Shown here piece after piece: positions 15,551-25,282 of a DNA stretch of 64,000 nt. Origin of the DNA: Parabacteroides sp. PH5-46 (GTDB lineage: Bacteria > Bacteroidota > Bacteroidia > Bacteroidales > Tannerellaceae); the NCBI RefSeq assembly GCF_029892785.1, contig NZ_JARXXA010000007.1, positions 1 to 64,000 on the forward strand, given 5' to 3'. A model generated the notes under the pieces. It was not told where the DNA came from. It saw only the letters and a list, made by a program, of their open reading frames with translations, and did not search any database. Positions within the stretch are counted from its first letter, which is position 1. Each line of letters begins with the position of its first letter. The position numbers were made by a program, and so were the translations under genes.

Positions 15551-16780
15551 TTACAAGGATGTAGAAACGTTTCCAACTTTCTGCATATCGTTCAGAATAC
15601 TTTGATCAAGTACTCGTGCATATCGTTTCGTCATACTGATATTGGAATGACCAAGCATTTTCGCAACATTCTCGATGCTTACACCGTTGGCTAGGCACAC
15701 TGACGTAGCATAGCTATGGCGCGCTGTGTGTGTCGAAATTTCCTTCTTAATTCCGCACAAATCGGCGATTTCCTTCAAATAACTATTCATCTTTTGATTA
15801 CAGGGTACAGGCAACAATACATTCCGTTTTTCACAAAGAGGACAGCCTTTATACTTCTCTATAATTGCTAAAGGTACATCCAACAGCGGGATATTACACA
15901 TGTTTTTTGTCTTTTGCCGAGCCTTCCGAATCCAATAATTTCCCTCTCGGTCGTTTACTATATGCTCTGATGTCAGTTGCTTTACATCTATGAATGAGAG
16001 TCCAGTAAAAGCACAAAATATGAAAATATCACGAACCAAATCAATACGAGGCAACTCAAACTTTTTGTTTATAACTGTTTGCAGTTCATCCCAAGTAAGA
16101 AACTCCCGATTTACTTCTTTCTCATGAAATTTTATTCCCATAAACGGGTCTTTGCTTATCCACTCATTGGCAAGAGATAGATTAGTAATCTTTTTAAGGC
16201 ACTTCATGTAGCGGATAACGGTATTTTGAGCACATTCTTTTTCAGTTTTCAAGTAGAAATCGAAAGCCCTAATGAATTCTCCGTTCACATCTTTAAGCGG
16301 AATATCTTCTTTGTCGAACTTTATTTTTATAAGTTCAACTAAATAACGTTTGCAACTTTCGTAACGGCGTACAGTTATTAAAGCGAAGTCTTTACCTACT
16401 AATTGCCGGCATTGGTCGTTATGCTCTTGAATGGTAGCTATAAGGGTTCTTGGTGCTTCCTTCTCTTCCAATCCAAAGAACTTATCCCGGAGAATAATTG
16501 CTGTAATGGGTAAACCTTCCTGCCTCAAATCGGAATGAATATTATACAACTTGATTCGAGCTTCTTCAATAAACTTGTTTAAGTCGTTTGACTTGCGGTC
16601 TTTGCCACGAGAACATTCTTTCGCCTGATTCCAGAGGGAAGGACTAATACTTTTACGAATGTTCGTTTCAGCGCGGACATTGTTTACTGTAATTCTCATA
16701 CATACAGAGGCTTCACCATTCTTCAATAGTTTTGTTTTCTTTAAGAAAAACAAAACACTAAATGAATTTCTTTCCATCAT
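15551..16780 (-). CDS. Tyrosine site-specific integrase of E2
   Basis: A 409-residue CTnDOT-like recombinase, clearly different from the E1 and E3 enzymes. The architecture is arm-binding (1-95), SAM-like (about 110-210) and catalytic (about 230-400). Catalytic residues: Lys in RQKTKNMCNIPLL, HTARH with H351 and R354, GHSNIS with H378, and Tyr387 in KRYARVL; FTGLSFIDV lies where the first Arg normally sits. It lies 240 bp left of att copy 2, as the other two integrases do relative to their att copies. Codon 2 (ATG at 16777) is an alternative start. Confidence 0.93.
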   Translation of the reverse strand: MMERNSFSVLFFLKKTKLLKNGEASVCMRITVNNVRAETNIRKSISPSLWNQAKECSRGKDRKSNDLNKFIEEARIKLYNIHSDLRQEGLPITAIILRDKFFGLEEKEAPRTLIATIQEHNDQCRQLVGKDFALITVRRYESCKRYLVELIKIKFDKEDIPLKDVNGEFIRAFDFYLKTEKECAQNTVIRYMKCLKKITNLSLANEWISKDPFMGIKFHEKEVNREFLTWDELQTVINKKFELPRIDLVRDIFIFCAFTGLSFIDVKQLTSEHIVNDREGNYWIRKARQKTKNMCNIPLLDVPLAIIEKYKGCPLCEKRNVLLPVPCNQKMNSYLKEIADLCGIKKEISTHTARHSYATSVCLANGVSIENVAKMLGHSNISMTKRYARVLDQSILNDMQKVGNVSTSL

Positions 16781-16967
16781 TTTTCTACTTGTTTTAAGTG
16801 ATACAAAATTATGAAAAAGTGGAGAGAGTTTCGCTACGCAACAGGCTGACAGTCAATGCCAATTAAGGTCAAAAGGTGGAGATAAATATCTCCTGAGTTT
16901 GCTCCACCTTTTGCTCCACCAGAGTAGGTCGAAATTTGCTGTTTTTTGCGTAGTGGGTAAAAATGAA

Positions 16968-17000
16968 AAACTCCCGATATTCGTTGAATATCAGGAGTTT
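16968..17000. terminator. Hairpin between integrase and att (E2)
   Basis: Arms AAACTCCCGATATTC (16968-16982) and GAATATCAGGAGTTT (16986-17000) pair over 15 bases with one mismatch and a 3-base loop. The position matches the hairpins at 2518-2549 and 48578-48609, though the sequence differs. The rest of the gap 16781-17177 holds only the att repeat. Confidence 0.55.
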
Positions 17001-17019
17001 ACTTCTTTTTGCTTTCTCT

Positions 17020-17036
17020 AAAAGTGGTGCCACCAG
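17020..17036. repeat. att-like direct repeat, copy 2
   Basis: AAAAGTGGTGCCACCAG matches 17 bases at the tRNA-Phe 3' end (48630-48646) and at 2570-2586. The match stops at GAATCG, where this copy reads AAAGAG. It marks the E2/E1 junction. Confidence 0.75.
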
Positions 17037-17177
17037 AAAGAGAACTGTTATTGTATCTCTATTGATAGTCAACCTTTTATGTTTTCTTAAATTTGGAATC
17101 CCACACGATTTAGCACACGATTATTTTTCATCGTTCTGCTCGCTATGAGCATGGTGCTTGTACAAAGGTACAAATTA

Positions 17178-18443
17178 TTATAAATTTAGAAGCCATTTCC
17201 ATGCAGGAATAACTTCAATTGTGTTACCATCTATTTCCAACATCCGTTCGGTATCGCGGGTGATAATCATCAACTTTTTACACTCTAACACACTCGGAAG
17301 TTTCAATAATGCTTCAACCTCTCTATCAAATGTACCATCGCTATTGTCAAGGTCATAACACGCTTGAATAGCAATAGCTTCATCAGGGATATAAAAATCT
17401 ACTTCAACTCCTTTATTGTAGAAAAAAACCGCATCATTGCGTCCATATTTACGCAACAGGTTAATAGCTATCAAATTTTCCAATAACGAAGTATTTCCAT
17501 CCAATAAGAAAAGATTCAGAATACCATTGTCAGTAAAATAATACTTTGGATTCGTTTCCTTTTCAACCAGCTTGCCTGCTATATTTTGTAGCGAAGAAAT
17601 CAGCCAAGCATCTTTTGCATATTCTATATAGTTGATTATAGTCGTTTTGCCTACTTTCGCTCCGGTCGATGACACGATGTTGGTTACTCTAGAAAATGAC
17701 ACAGGCTGTTTTACGCTTTCGGCCAGTTTTTTGAACATGATACGCAAGGCAAACGTGTTGTCTACTGAATGACGGGTAGCAATATCTCCCAAATATATTT
17801 TTTGATAAACACTTGTCAAATAATCTCGTTTGGCAGTGAATTCTGCACTCTCTGGGAATCCTCCGAAATAAAAATAATCATTGAATTTTCTTAGAACTTC
17901 AGCCTTCCCTTCCGTTGAAAGCAAAGATTCTTCATTGAACTTGATTTCATTTGCAGTCAGAAATTCCTTGAAATTATATGGAAAAACATCTATGGGAATG
18001 TAACGTCCCCCAAGAATGGTCTGGATATCCTGACTTAACATTTTGGCATTACTTCCGGTAATATAAACCCGATGTTTGGTATCAGCCATACGGCGGGCGA
18101 ATTTTTCCCAACCGATAATGTTCTGTATCTCATCAAGAAAAAGTATCGGCTTCTTTCCATACATCTCTAAATGGACTTCTAAAAGCAAATTCAAATCTTC
18201 CAAAGACATACCAACCAGACGTTCATCCTCAAAATTAACATATAGCATCTCATCCCACTGTACGCCTTGCGCAAGTAACTGCTGCATTCGTTGATAGAGC
18301 AAGAAAGACTTTCCAGCTCTTCGAATACCCACAAAAACGTAATTACCAAATTCTTCAAAGATGAAATCTCTTGGAATTACCTTGTATTTAGGCACTTCTA
18401 TCTGATTGTCTGCAATAACTGTTTTCAGTATGTTTTTATCCAT
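17178..18443 (-). CDS. AAA-family ATPase with DUF4143 domain
   Basis: A 421-residue protein of the AAA_14/DUF4143 family. Walker A is FVGIRRAGKSFLLY (about residues 36-49), Walker B is PILFLDEIQNI (about 94-104), and a sensor-like YITGSNAKMLS follows. The C-terminal DUF4143 part (about 200-380) has GVEVDFYIPDEAIAIQACY, a degenerate nuclease-like strand pattern with Gln-Ala-Cys where catalytic residues would be. The cellular role of this family is not settled. The promoter upstream is flanked by two palindromes (18453-18501), suggesting tight control. Confidence 0.88.
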   Translation of the reverse strand: MDKNILKTVIADNQIEVPKYKVIPRDFIFEEFGNYVFVGIRRAGKSFLLYQRMQQLLAQGVQWDEMLYVNFEDERLVGMSLEDLNLLLEVHLEMYGKKPILFLDEIQNIIGWEKFARRMADTKHRVYITGSNAKMLSQDIQTILGGRYIPIDVFPYNFKEFLTANEIKFNEESLLSTEGKAEVLRKFNDYFYFGGFPESAEFTAKRDYLTSVYQKIYLGDIATRHSVDNTFALRIMFKKLAESVKQPVSFSRVTNIVSSTGAKVGKTTIINYIEYAKDAWLISSLQNIAGKLVEKETNPKYYFTDNGILNLFLLDGNTSLLENLIAINLLRKYGRNDAVFFYNKGVEVDFYIPDEAIAIQACYDLDNSDGTFDREVEALLKLPSVLECKKLMIITRDTERMLEIDGNTIEVIPAWKWLLNL

Positions 18444-18452
18444 AATTATTCC

Positions 18453-18501
18453 GTCTTGTCAACAGGACAAATATAGTACATTTTCGTCTTGCAAACAAGA
18501 C
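18453..18501 (-). promoter_or_regulatory. Promoter flanked by two operator palindromes
   Basis: GTCTTGTCAACAGGAC (18453-18468) and GTCTTGCAAACAAGAC (18486-18501) share the pattern GTCTTG-N4-CAAGAC; the second is perfect and the first has one mismatch. They lie 33 bp apart, about three helical turns. A minus-strand -7 box TATATTTG (18468-18475) lies directly between them. Start of the ATPase gene is at 18443. The binding protein is not obvious nearby. Confidence 0.65.
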
Positions 18502-18526
18502 GATTTGATGGTTTTTTTCTTCTAAT

Positions 18527-18820
18527 TTAAAGTTGGTATGTCTTAAAAAGCAATTTCATTCTACAGAGAAGGGCTTTACTTTGGAACTTATCGCAATAGT
18601 CCATCAACAAATCTTTGTTCAAATCGTCATTCAGATAATCCTCGTCTAAGCGTAATTCTTCCAACTCCTGTCCACTATAAACGGATAAAGATACAGCAAA
18701 TCAAGCAATGCTTTTTCGGGTGTAGCAAACTGTATGGTACGACTGTCTGCCATTGGTTTCAACTCGTATCCGAACATCAGGTTATCTTTGACCCTTAAAT
18801 TCCAGAAAAGTCTTTTTCTA
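18527..18820 (-). pseudogene. AbiEi-like antitoxin remnant
   Basis: Read on the minus strand, the sequence gives RLFWNLRVKDNLMFGYELKP, then MADSRTIQFATPEKALLDLL, which resembles the C-terminal half of AbiEi-type antitoxins. After LLYLYPF the frame changes and continues as SGQELEELRLDEDYLNDDLN to CRMKLLFKTYQL and a stop at 18527-18529. In-frame stops lie just upstream, so the N-terminal half is gone and the rest is frameshifted. No AbiEii nucleotidyltransferase is next to it. It explains most of the gap between 18444 and 18949. Confidence 0.6.
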
Positions 18821-18922
18821 TTTTGTTTCTATTATGCTGCAAGTATAGTGCGTTTTGGAAATAAAATAAAATTCTTGTGATAAACAAACCTCTTCACCAA
18901 AGTCTTTCAAATTAGAAAAATG

Positions 18923-18930
18923 TAACTTTG
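18923..18930 (+). promoter_or_regulatory. -7 box (TAACTTTG)
   Basis: A TAnnTTTG match 19 bp before the ATG at 18950. Confidence 0.55.
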
Positions 18931-18949
18931 CAGAATAAGAATTATTATC

Positions 18950-20197
18950 ATGAATACTATCTCCGCACCAATACTTGATGGACTTATTACTAAGGCTCAA
19001 TCTTGCCCTGATTTATTGAGTCAGACGGATAAGGAAGTTTTGTTATGTATATTAGAGAAGATGCAATGTGTTGCTATTTGTGGAAATGACGAACGCAGAG
19101 AGCTTTGGCTTACCACTGATCATGGCTCTATCGAGGATTTTGGCGATTACGATGATTATTTGGAAAATGAGATAGTGGAAAACAGAGATGACTTCGAAAA
19201 GATATGGAAAGAAGAGTATCCTGATCTAATTAAATGGTATCTCTTTTCTGTTACTCACTATAACGGGGAGTATTTCTTCTTTGTTGACAATAGGCTCACT
19301 CTGCATATAAAAAAGGAAGAACCTTACTCTACTGAATCACTCAACACCCAGCTTATTTCATGGCTCGAACAAACTGTTGATAAGTGTCTTGACTGGCTCA
19401 AAAAAGATACAGCCGGATATAATGAATATACCAATCAGCATCTCCCATATACAAAACGTACAGGGCGCATCCTCCGCCAACAATATTGGGATATTGACCC
19501 AGAAGAAAAAGAGTGGATGTTGAAAGGACTAACTAAAGATGATATTGATACGCTAAAAGCAATAGTAGAGTTATCAGAAGGTGATGACATGCTTATTACA
19601 TCTGATAAAATGACCTCCGGCTTCTTTTTTAATTGTTGCAAGCTGGGATATGACGCGAATGGTTATTCGTACGATGCAAATCTATCCTTGCCTGATTTAT
19701 ATCGTAAATTTGCTGATGGAAGAGATTTTGTGCTTACTGAACTTGATATTAACTCCCCAAAAGCTTTCAAAGAATGGTTCGATAAACGCGAATGGCAATT
19801 CGGCCATCCATGGGAAGTTTGCCGAGGTGGAAATTCTACGCATATTTCATTGTATGTAAATAAGAGGGGAAATGGTTGGCAGTTATCTCTTGCTGGGAAA
19901 AGCAGTAGCCGAGTTGCTGAAACCGTTCGGTTTGCCATAGCTCTGTATAAAAACAATATTCCGTTTAAACTATGGGATGCTAAAGAGATTCTGGCAATGG
20001 TGTCCGGAACTGATTATATCGGAATTGTGCCGGAAGGGGTTACGCCAGTTTATTGTCAGTCCTATTTCCCCCAAGAAGATCATATTATTGATTTTATGAA
20101 TTTGCCAGTGGAGAATAGAAATAGGGTAATTGAGGAGGCTTATTGGTCTTCAGAGAACGTGGTCAGGTTAGCTGAAAATTGTGAGTCAAATAAGTAG
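18950..20197 (+). CDS. Uncharacterised cytosolic protein
   Basis: A 415-residue soluble acidic protein with no signal peptide or membrane segment and no family I can name. It is rich in Trp, Tyr and Asp, with notable stretches YFFFVDNRLTLHIKKEE, HPWEVCRGGNSTHISLYV and GWQLSLAGKSSSRVAETVRF. It reads opposite to the flanking ATPase and Wadjet operons and has its own promoter. An association with the neighbouring defence genes is only positional. Confidence 0.65.
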   Translation: MNTISAPILDGLITKAQSCPDLLSQTDKEVLLCILEKMQCVAICGNDERRELWLTTDHGSIEDFGDYDDYLENEIVENRDDFEKIWKEEYPDLIKWYLFSVTHYNGEYFFFVDNRLTLHIKKEEPYSTESLNTQLISWLEQTVDKCLDWLKKDTAGYNEYTNQHLPYTKRTGRILRQQYWDIDPEEKEWMLKGLTKDDIDTLKAIVELSEGDDMLITSDKMTSGFFFNCCKLGYDANGYSYDANLSLPDLYRKFADGRDFVLTELDINSPKAFKEWFDKREWQFGHPWEVCRGGNSTHISLYVNKRGNGWQLSLAGKSSSRVAETVRFAIALYKNNIPFKLWDAKEILAMVSGTDYIGIVPEGVTPVYCQSYFPQEDHIIDFMNLPVENRNRVIEEAYWSSENVVRLAENCESNK

Positions 20198-20226
20198 GAG
20201 CTTTCTCACAAATTATTAACCGACAT

Positions 20227-21078
20227 CTACCTTATTAAGGCTTCTTGATCTAACCCTTTTTTATATGAATGTATTATCCTGACTAACTCAAGTAGTTTTT
20301 CGTTAGTAATTTCTTTGGTGTCAAAATGAGTAATTTGATTATTATATCTTTTTGAATTACCGTATTTTTCAATCAAAGATTCTATATTTGGCGGGATAAA
20401 GAAATGCGCCTTATCCCCTAAATGCTGGAAATATTCAAAAAGGAAAATCCGGATTCCTGCCAAATCAAAATCTCCGAAGTGCAGATATGGATTGTCAATA
20501 ATTTGTAACCAGCGAATTAAATCTTTGTATTGATTCTGCGGATAACGGCTCACGAAAAGTGGTTTTATATGTTCAAACAAATAATGCTGTTTTTCTATCT
20601 GTCTAAAGTTTTCGGCATTCTCAACTCCGACAACCGTTACGCCTTTATCAATCGTAAAAGTCTCAAAGTCGTAGATAAACTGAAATGTTCCGGATGCAGG
20701 GTGAATAACAATCTGTTCATTGTTCAATGTGGCTGAAATTGGCTCATAACTATTTACCAGAAAGCCTTTGAAGCTTCTTACTGTACGGGCTTTTGAATCG
20801 GATGAAGCAAGGACAAGTTCAGATTTTGTTATTTCTTCTTTTTTCAATGCATCAACATATACATATAAATCATGTATCCCAAAGCGATTAGATAAGTATG
20901 TATAAAAACTTTGAGGATTACGCAATTGATAAACGCTTTTCATTCGTCCTTGCCGAATTTCGGTCAGAATGTTTTCCGCAAGTAGTTCTTTTACTTCAGG
21001 ATATTTCATCTGACTTGAAGGCATTTTTTCGCCCTCAAGTAAACGCAGAAGTTTTTTGGCAAGACCTAATCTCAGCAT
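20227..21078 (-). CDS. jetD: Wadjet protein JetD (Toprim-containing nuclease subunit)
   Basis: A 283-residue protein, last gene of the Wadjet operon. The Toprim signature is visible: VVGVENAENF with Glu153, and HFGDFDLAGIRIF with Asp203 and Asp205, as in topoisomerase VI-like JetD subunits. In characterised Wadjet systems the SMC complex extrudes plasmid DNA and JetD cuts small circular molecules. Translation starts one base after the jetC stop. It is shorter than many JetD proteins, so the Wadjet subtype cannot be fixed. Confidence 0.87.
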   Translation of the reverse strand: MLRLGLAKKLLRLLEGEKMPSSQMKYPEVKELLAENILTEIRQGRMKSVYQLRNPQSFYTYLSNRFGIHDLYVYVDALKKEEITKSELVLASSDSKARTVRSFKGFLVNSYEPISATLNNEQIVIHPASGTFQFIYDFETFTIDKGVTVVGVENAENFRQIEKQHYLFEHIKPLFVSRYPQNQYKDLIRWLQIIDNPYLHFGDFDLAGIRIFLFEYFQHLGDKAHFFIPPNIESLIEKYGNSKRYNNQITHFDTKEITNEKLLELVRIIHSYKKGLDQEALIR

Positions 21079-21079
21079 C

Positions 21080-24000
21080 TCAGCTTATTTTTTTGATTAA
21101 ACGATGCACAGTCGTCACGCTTCGCGTGTCTTTGCCTAATTTGTATGTGTATTTGTAATCGGTGGCATTGTATGATGTTGGTGAACTGTTTATCAGTAAG
21201 ATATTCCGGCTATTGGCAAAATCCAATATCCCCTTGATGTTGGTCGGATGTAATTTTCCAATTTCGTCCATCATGCAATGTAATTTGAAGTCGTTGAATC
21301 GCTTCGAAGCATGCTCTTTGAATACATTCAACAGCATAATGTTTATCATAGCTTTTACCAACACATCCGTTCCGTCGGAACCAACATTTGATAGTTTTTC
21401 CACCCAACCGCTATCGTTGTCGTTTTCCACAATTTTGAATTGCAGTTCGAACGAATCGGACAGGGTTATTTTATCTTCTTTGTAGATGCCGATTTCTCGC
21501 ACAAGCAATTTCAGCAGTTCTACTGATTTTCGGTTCAGACTTTCTCGGTTACTTGAGCTGAAGAGATTGTCTTCGCCGATTTCAAACGAATGTTCATCAT
21601 TGAATTTCTTTATCTGCATCATCCATTGCACCACTTTGTTTCCACTATCAACAACTCGCAGTTCAATACTTTTGATAACGCCTGTAAAAATTCGTTCGAC
21701 AAAGTCATCATTGATATTTTTAATAATCCGCTGAATATCACCCGAACGAGAAATGAGTTCCGTCGTTTCTTTTCCAATTTGCCGTATAATATCGGTATAA
21801 AGTTGATTGACACGCTGCTTGAATGTCTCAATTTTATCTTCTTCAATAAATTCTTGCAACTCTTCTGCAAATCGGACAAATTCTTCACTCTCAATCAAAT
21901 GAGTTTTAAAGTTGAATATATTGTCTTCTTTGAAATTGCCAAGAAAACGGTTGATAGACTCTTTTAGGTCTTCATATCGTTTAATGGTCGTATTGTTGTT
22001 AACATACATGAAATTAATTAATTCCGAACAATTTTTGTCGGTCTTTTCCTGTTTTGTTTGTCCTTCTACGAATGTCCAGCAATCGGTCAATTTGAAATTT
22101 TCAACATTCTGAAGGTCAGTTTGCAGTTTTTCAATATTTTTTCCAAGAAGAGCGATAAGGTCGTCTATTTCTGTTATTTCATGTTTGATTTTTTCTTTTT
22201 GCAGTTTGTATTTGTCGGCTTCCGTTTGTAGCTGACTCTCCAATAATTGCTTCTTTGTATTGAAATCATCCGTTTTGTCGAAAAGTTCACGTTTATCTTT
22301 TTGATAATCGGATACCGTATCACGATTTTCTTCGATGTATTTCAATTCTTCGCCAATTTGAGCCAAGGACATGTCAATAGTAGCCAATCGCTTGGTATCA
22401 ACGCCTTTTCCTAATAAATCGCTTTGTTGCTTTGCCTTCGCTTCTGTGAATTTGGTTTGGAATACCGATTCATTTTGGCGAATGGCTTCTTCTATGCATT
22501 TTGTTTTTTGTCGGACAGCGTCTTCTTCTTCCTGAATTTTCTTCGTTTTTTCTTTGTGCTTTTTATCTAACTTCTTTTCTATATCTTCTTTTATTTTACG
22601 CAAATTCTCTTCTGATTTACGTTTTTCTTCTATTAACTGATTGATAGCAAGAGTCAATTGTTGCAAAGCAGTTGCCTTTTCTTCCTCGGCTTTTCGCTGC
22701 CAATCGACAAGCTTTATTTCTGACTCTTCCTGTTTCAGTTTTCCCTGTTCGACTAATATTTTGTTCGTATTTATCGTCTCTTTCAGCGTTCTGATCTTAG
22801 GATTATATTTCTGCTTGATTTTCTCTAAATTGATTAACTGCGTTTTGTTTAATTCGTTTTGTAGCGTTTTGTTTGCTGCAATCTCTTGTTTCAGATTATC
22901 CTTTTCGACTTCATAATCCGATACGGTTTTTACCTCCCGTTCGATTTCGGATAAATCCAGACGAATCCCGTAAAATTCCAAATCAGCACCTTGCACTTTT
23001 TGGGGACTTAGCCCACCATGAAAGAGAATATCCTCGTCAATCACTTTACCAATGGTATTTTCCCATTCAGGGTATTCTTTGTTGAGCCACTCATAAAACG
23101 AGTCTTTGCAATCTTCCAATTTTTTGTCGATAGCAGAAATTTTTCGGTTCAGTTTTTCCAGCTTTTCTTCTACTTTTTCTTTTGAGGCATCATACTCCAA
23201 ATGACAACTTTTTGTTTCCAACTCCCATTGTTTCTGAAGTGTTCCGATTTCTCCTTCCGCTTTCGTTCGGATGTTTTCTGCCAAACGGATTTTTTCTTTC
23301 CACTTGTCCGCCTCCTGTTTGCAAGTATTAATTTCCGACAGAAGAAACGGTTTGTGTTTCGTTTCAGCTTCTTTTACCCGTAAATCCTGAATATTCCGTC
23401 CTTTTTCTTCCAACAAATCTTGTGCTGCATCAAGTTCCTGTTGATATTTTTTTCTGATTTCATCGAAATAGACTTCATATTGTCCTGCTAAATCTTCTTT
23501 AAACTTTAAGAAATCAGCCTTGATACTTATTTTTTCTTTATTTCTGATATTATTGAAATCATTTTTCTGATTTTCAAACTGTTTGAAAATGGCTTCGTAT
23601 TTTTGATTGACCTCCTCGAACTTTGATGTCAGCAACCGTTGTTCTTCTTCCAGATTTTGCTTGTTTTTTTCTTGTGTTCCTTTTTGAGAAACTCGACGCA
23701 GTATTTCGGTAATATTTAATCCTTTGTAATATTTTTCTTTCTCTTTAATATCTTCTAATTTATTGGCTAAGACGCTGATTTCTCCGTTCAACTTGTCCTT
23801 TTTGGACTGAAAGCGAGCATCTACTACGCTCTCCTTTTTCTCAACCGTTTGTTTTCTCTCAATTTCCGACTCTTGCTTTTTCATCTCTTTTGGAAGCATA
23901 ATGACTGCACCTTCCCATGCGAAATTGAATTCCGCAGTCAATTCCGTCATTTCATGTTCCAAAAAACGAATGGAAGAAAGCGCATTTGTTATCCGTTCCG

Positions 24001-24730
24001 CTTGTTTACGGATAATAATTTCACCTTTTGCATTTTTATCCGACCATTTTCCAATGTCATTCAGTTTAGCCTCAAAGTCTTTCAGGTGATTGGCGTAATT
24101 CGTCAAATCAACTTCCACATCCTCTTCATTCAACGATTTGATAATGGTCTGTTTGATAAACTCGGCATCTAATTTAGAATTGAGGAATACATTCTGAATC
24201 GTTCGTGGAACGTTCTGATAATTCTTGCTTTCCAGCAATGCATATTTTTTGAATTCGGAACGAAGTCCTGCATTATTGCCGTAAAGAATATCCTTGTATT
24301 CTTCATAACGGTCTATTTTTCTGGTTGAACGAATGTTTTTTCCTAACGATTCCCGAATATAGTCCCAACTGCCAAATACTTGTCCGCTACTGTCAATAAA
24401 ATGTTTTTTATCGTAAACCGTATCAAAGAAACGGAAACAAACACGCCCTTGTTGTTTGTAAGCCAATACGCAATAAGCTTCCGTCTCCTTTTCTACTTCG
24501 TAAATAATATAAGAGTTAATATATGGGAAGTAATATTCGTCAAAATTTTTCTTTTCGCGCGAAATGCCTAACTTTAATTTATCTGCATTATAAAAGAACA
24601 GAATTGCACGTAATAATGTGCTTTTTCCAACTCCCTGCGTGCCGATAAAATGGACATTTCCATCCAGGCTTATTTCCGAATATTTTACGGAAGCGCTATT
24701 GATAAATATGATTTTATTCAGGTATCTCAT
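21080..24730 (-). CDS. jetC: Wadjet SMC-like ATPase JetC
   Basis: A 1216-residue MukB/SMC-like protein. Walker A GTQGVGKST is at residues 30-38; two very long coiled-coil arms (about 290-590 and 640-880) flank a hinge-like region; the signature-like LSNVGSDGTDVLVKAMINI and Walker B LHCMMDEIGKLH lie near 1110-1160. It forms the motor of the JetABC condensin-like complex. It overlaps jetB by 17 bp and is followed without a gap by jetD. Confidence 0.92.
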   Translation of the reverse strand: MRYLNKIIFINSASVKYSEISLDGNVHFIGTQGVGKSTLLRAILFFYNADKLKLGISREKKNFDEYYFPYINSYIIYEVEKETEAYCVLAYKQQGRVCFRFFDTVYDKKHFIDSSGQVFGSWDYIRESLGKNIRSTRKIDRYEEYKDILYGNNAGLRSEFKKYALLESKNYQNVPRTIQNVFLNSKLDAEFIKQTIIKSLNEEDVEVDLTNYANHLKDFEAKLNDIGKWSDKNAKGEIIIRKQAERITNALSSIRFLEHEMTELTAEFNFAWEGAVIMLPKEMKKQESEIERKQTVEKKESVVDARFQSKKDKLNGEISVLANKLEDIKEKEKYYKGLNITEILRRVSQKGTQEKNKQNLEEEQRLLTSKFEEVNQKYEAIFKQFENQKNDFNNIRNKEKISIKADFLKFKEDLAGQYEVYFDEIRKKYQQELDAAQDLLEEKGRNIQDLRVKEAETKHKPFLLSEINTCKQEADKWKEKIRLAENIRTKAEGEIGTLQKQWELETKSCHLEYDASKEKVEEKLEKLNRKISAIDKKLEDCKDSFYEWLNKEYPEWENTIGKVIDEDILFHGGLSPQKVQGADLEFYGIRLDLSEIEREVKTVSDYEVEKDNLKQEIAANKTLQNELNKTQLINLEKIKQKYNPKIRTLKETINTNKILVEQGKLKQEESEIKLVDWQRKAEEEKATALQQLTLAINQLIEEKRKSEENLRKIKEDIEKKLDKKHKEKTKKIQEEEDAVRQKTKCIEEAIRQNESVFQTKFTEAKAKQQSDLLGKGVDTKRLATIDMSLAQIGEELKYIEENRDTVSDYQKDKRELFDKTDDFNTKKQLLESQLQTEADKYKLQKEKIKHEITEIDDLIALLGKNIEKLQTDLQNVENFKLTDCWTFVEGQTKQEKTDKNCSELINFMYVNNNTTIKRYEDLKESINRFLGNFKEDNIFNFKTHLIESEEFVRFAEELQEFIEEDKIETFKQRVNQLYTDIIRQIGKETTELISRSGDIQRIIKNINDDFVERIFTGVIKSIELRVVDSGNKVVQWMMQIKKFNDEHSFEIGEDNLFSSSNRESLNRKSVELLKLLVREIGIYKEDKITLSDSFELQFKIVENDNDSGWVEKLSNVGSDGTDVLVKAMINIMLLNVFKEHASKRFNDFKLHCMMDEIGKLHPTNIKGILDFANSRNILLINSSPTSYNATDYKYTYKLGKDTRSVTTVHRLIKKIS

Positions 24731-25274
24731 ATTTTACTTCCTCAGGTATATTGATAGATAAAACCAACTGCTCCAAATAATGGAAAGCGGCTGTTACTTT
24801 ATACATTCGTGATATGGGATTTTCCTCCTCCACGAAACCTTCTTTTTTCAAGATTTCCATTATTTTTTCGATGCTTTCATCATATTTTTCTTTTTCGGTA
24901 TATTTTTTCAATCCCATCAATTTATCTTTCAATTCGGCATCTAAATTAAGGCGCACAGAGATATCCGAAGATGTAAACCGAAAACCCGAGCCGAACGAAC
25001 TATTGAAACTCTTTACAAAATCAAGAATATCAATCCATTTCATTGCTTGCCGAAGTTTTCGTTCAATATCCACTTTGTTTTCCATGCGGACAAAATAAAA
25101 GTATTCATCTCCTCTTGTCAGAAAAAAGCGAATAGCCATAAAATAATCATATAACTCATCGAAGTTCTCATCAATCACAAGATATAATCGACGCAAATTC
25201 TCATCAACACTATTGGACGAAATGAATTGTCCTTTACTTAGTATTTCGAATATTTCTGCGGTTTGTTTAATCAT
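24714..25274 (-). CDS. jetB: Wadjet MukE-like subunit JetB
   Basis: A 186-residue protein with winged-helix-like character (VDENLRRLYLVIDENFDELY; MEILKKEGFVEEENPISRMY), placed between jetA and jetC, the standard position of the MukE-like DUF4194 subunit. It bridges the kleisin JetA to the SMC heads. It lies eight bases after jetA and overlaps jetC. Confidence 0.83.
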   Translation of the reverse strand: MIKQTAEIFEILSKGQFISSNSVDENLRRLYLVIDENFDELYDYFMAIRFFLTRGDEYFYFVRMENKVDIERKLRQAMKWIDILDFVKSFNSSFGSGFRFTSSDISVRLNLDAELKDKLMGLKKYTEKEKYDESIEKIMEILKKEGFVEEENPISRMYKVTAAFHYLEQLVLSINIPEEVKYEIPE

Positions 25275-25282
25275 TGTTCTTT

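Larger units (their letters stand above)
2592..17036. mobile_element. Integrative mobilizable element E2 (~14.4 kb)
   Basis: The segment between att copies 1 and 2 has its own integrase at the right end, BfmA/DUF5712 mobilization genes, helix-turn-helix regulators, and cargo (hipBST, the PhzF/nitroreductase cluster, and a three-gene cassette of unknown function). It lacks genes for a conjugation pore, so it would need a helper. The boundaries are inferred from the direct repeats and integrase positions. An alternative is that E2 and E1 together form one larger composite element. Confidence 0.65.
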
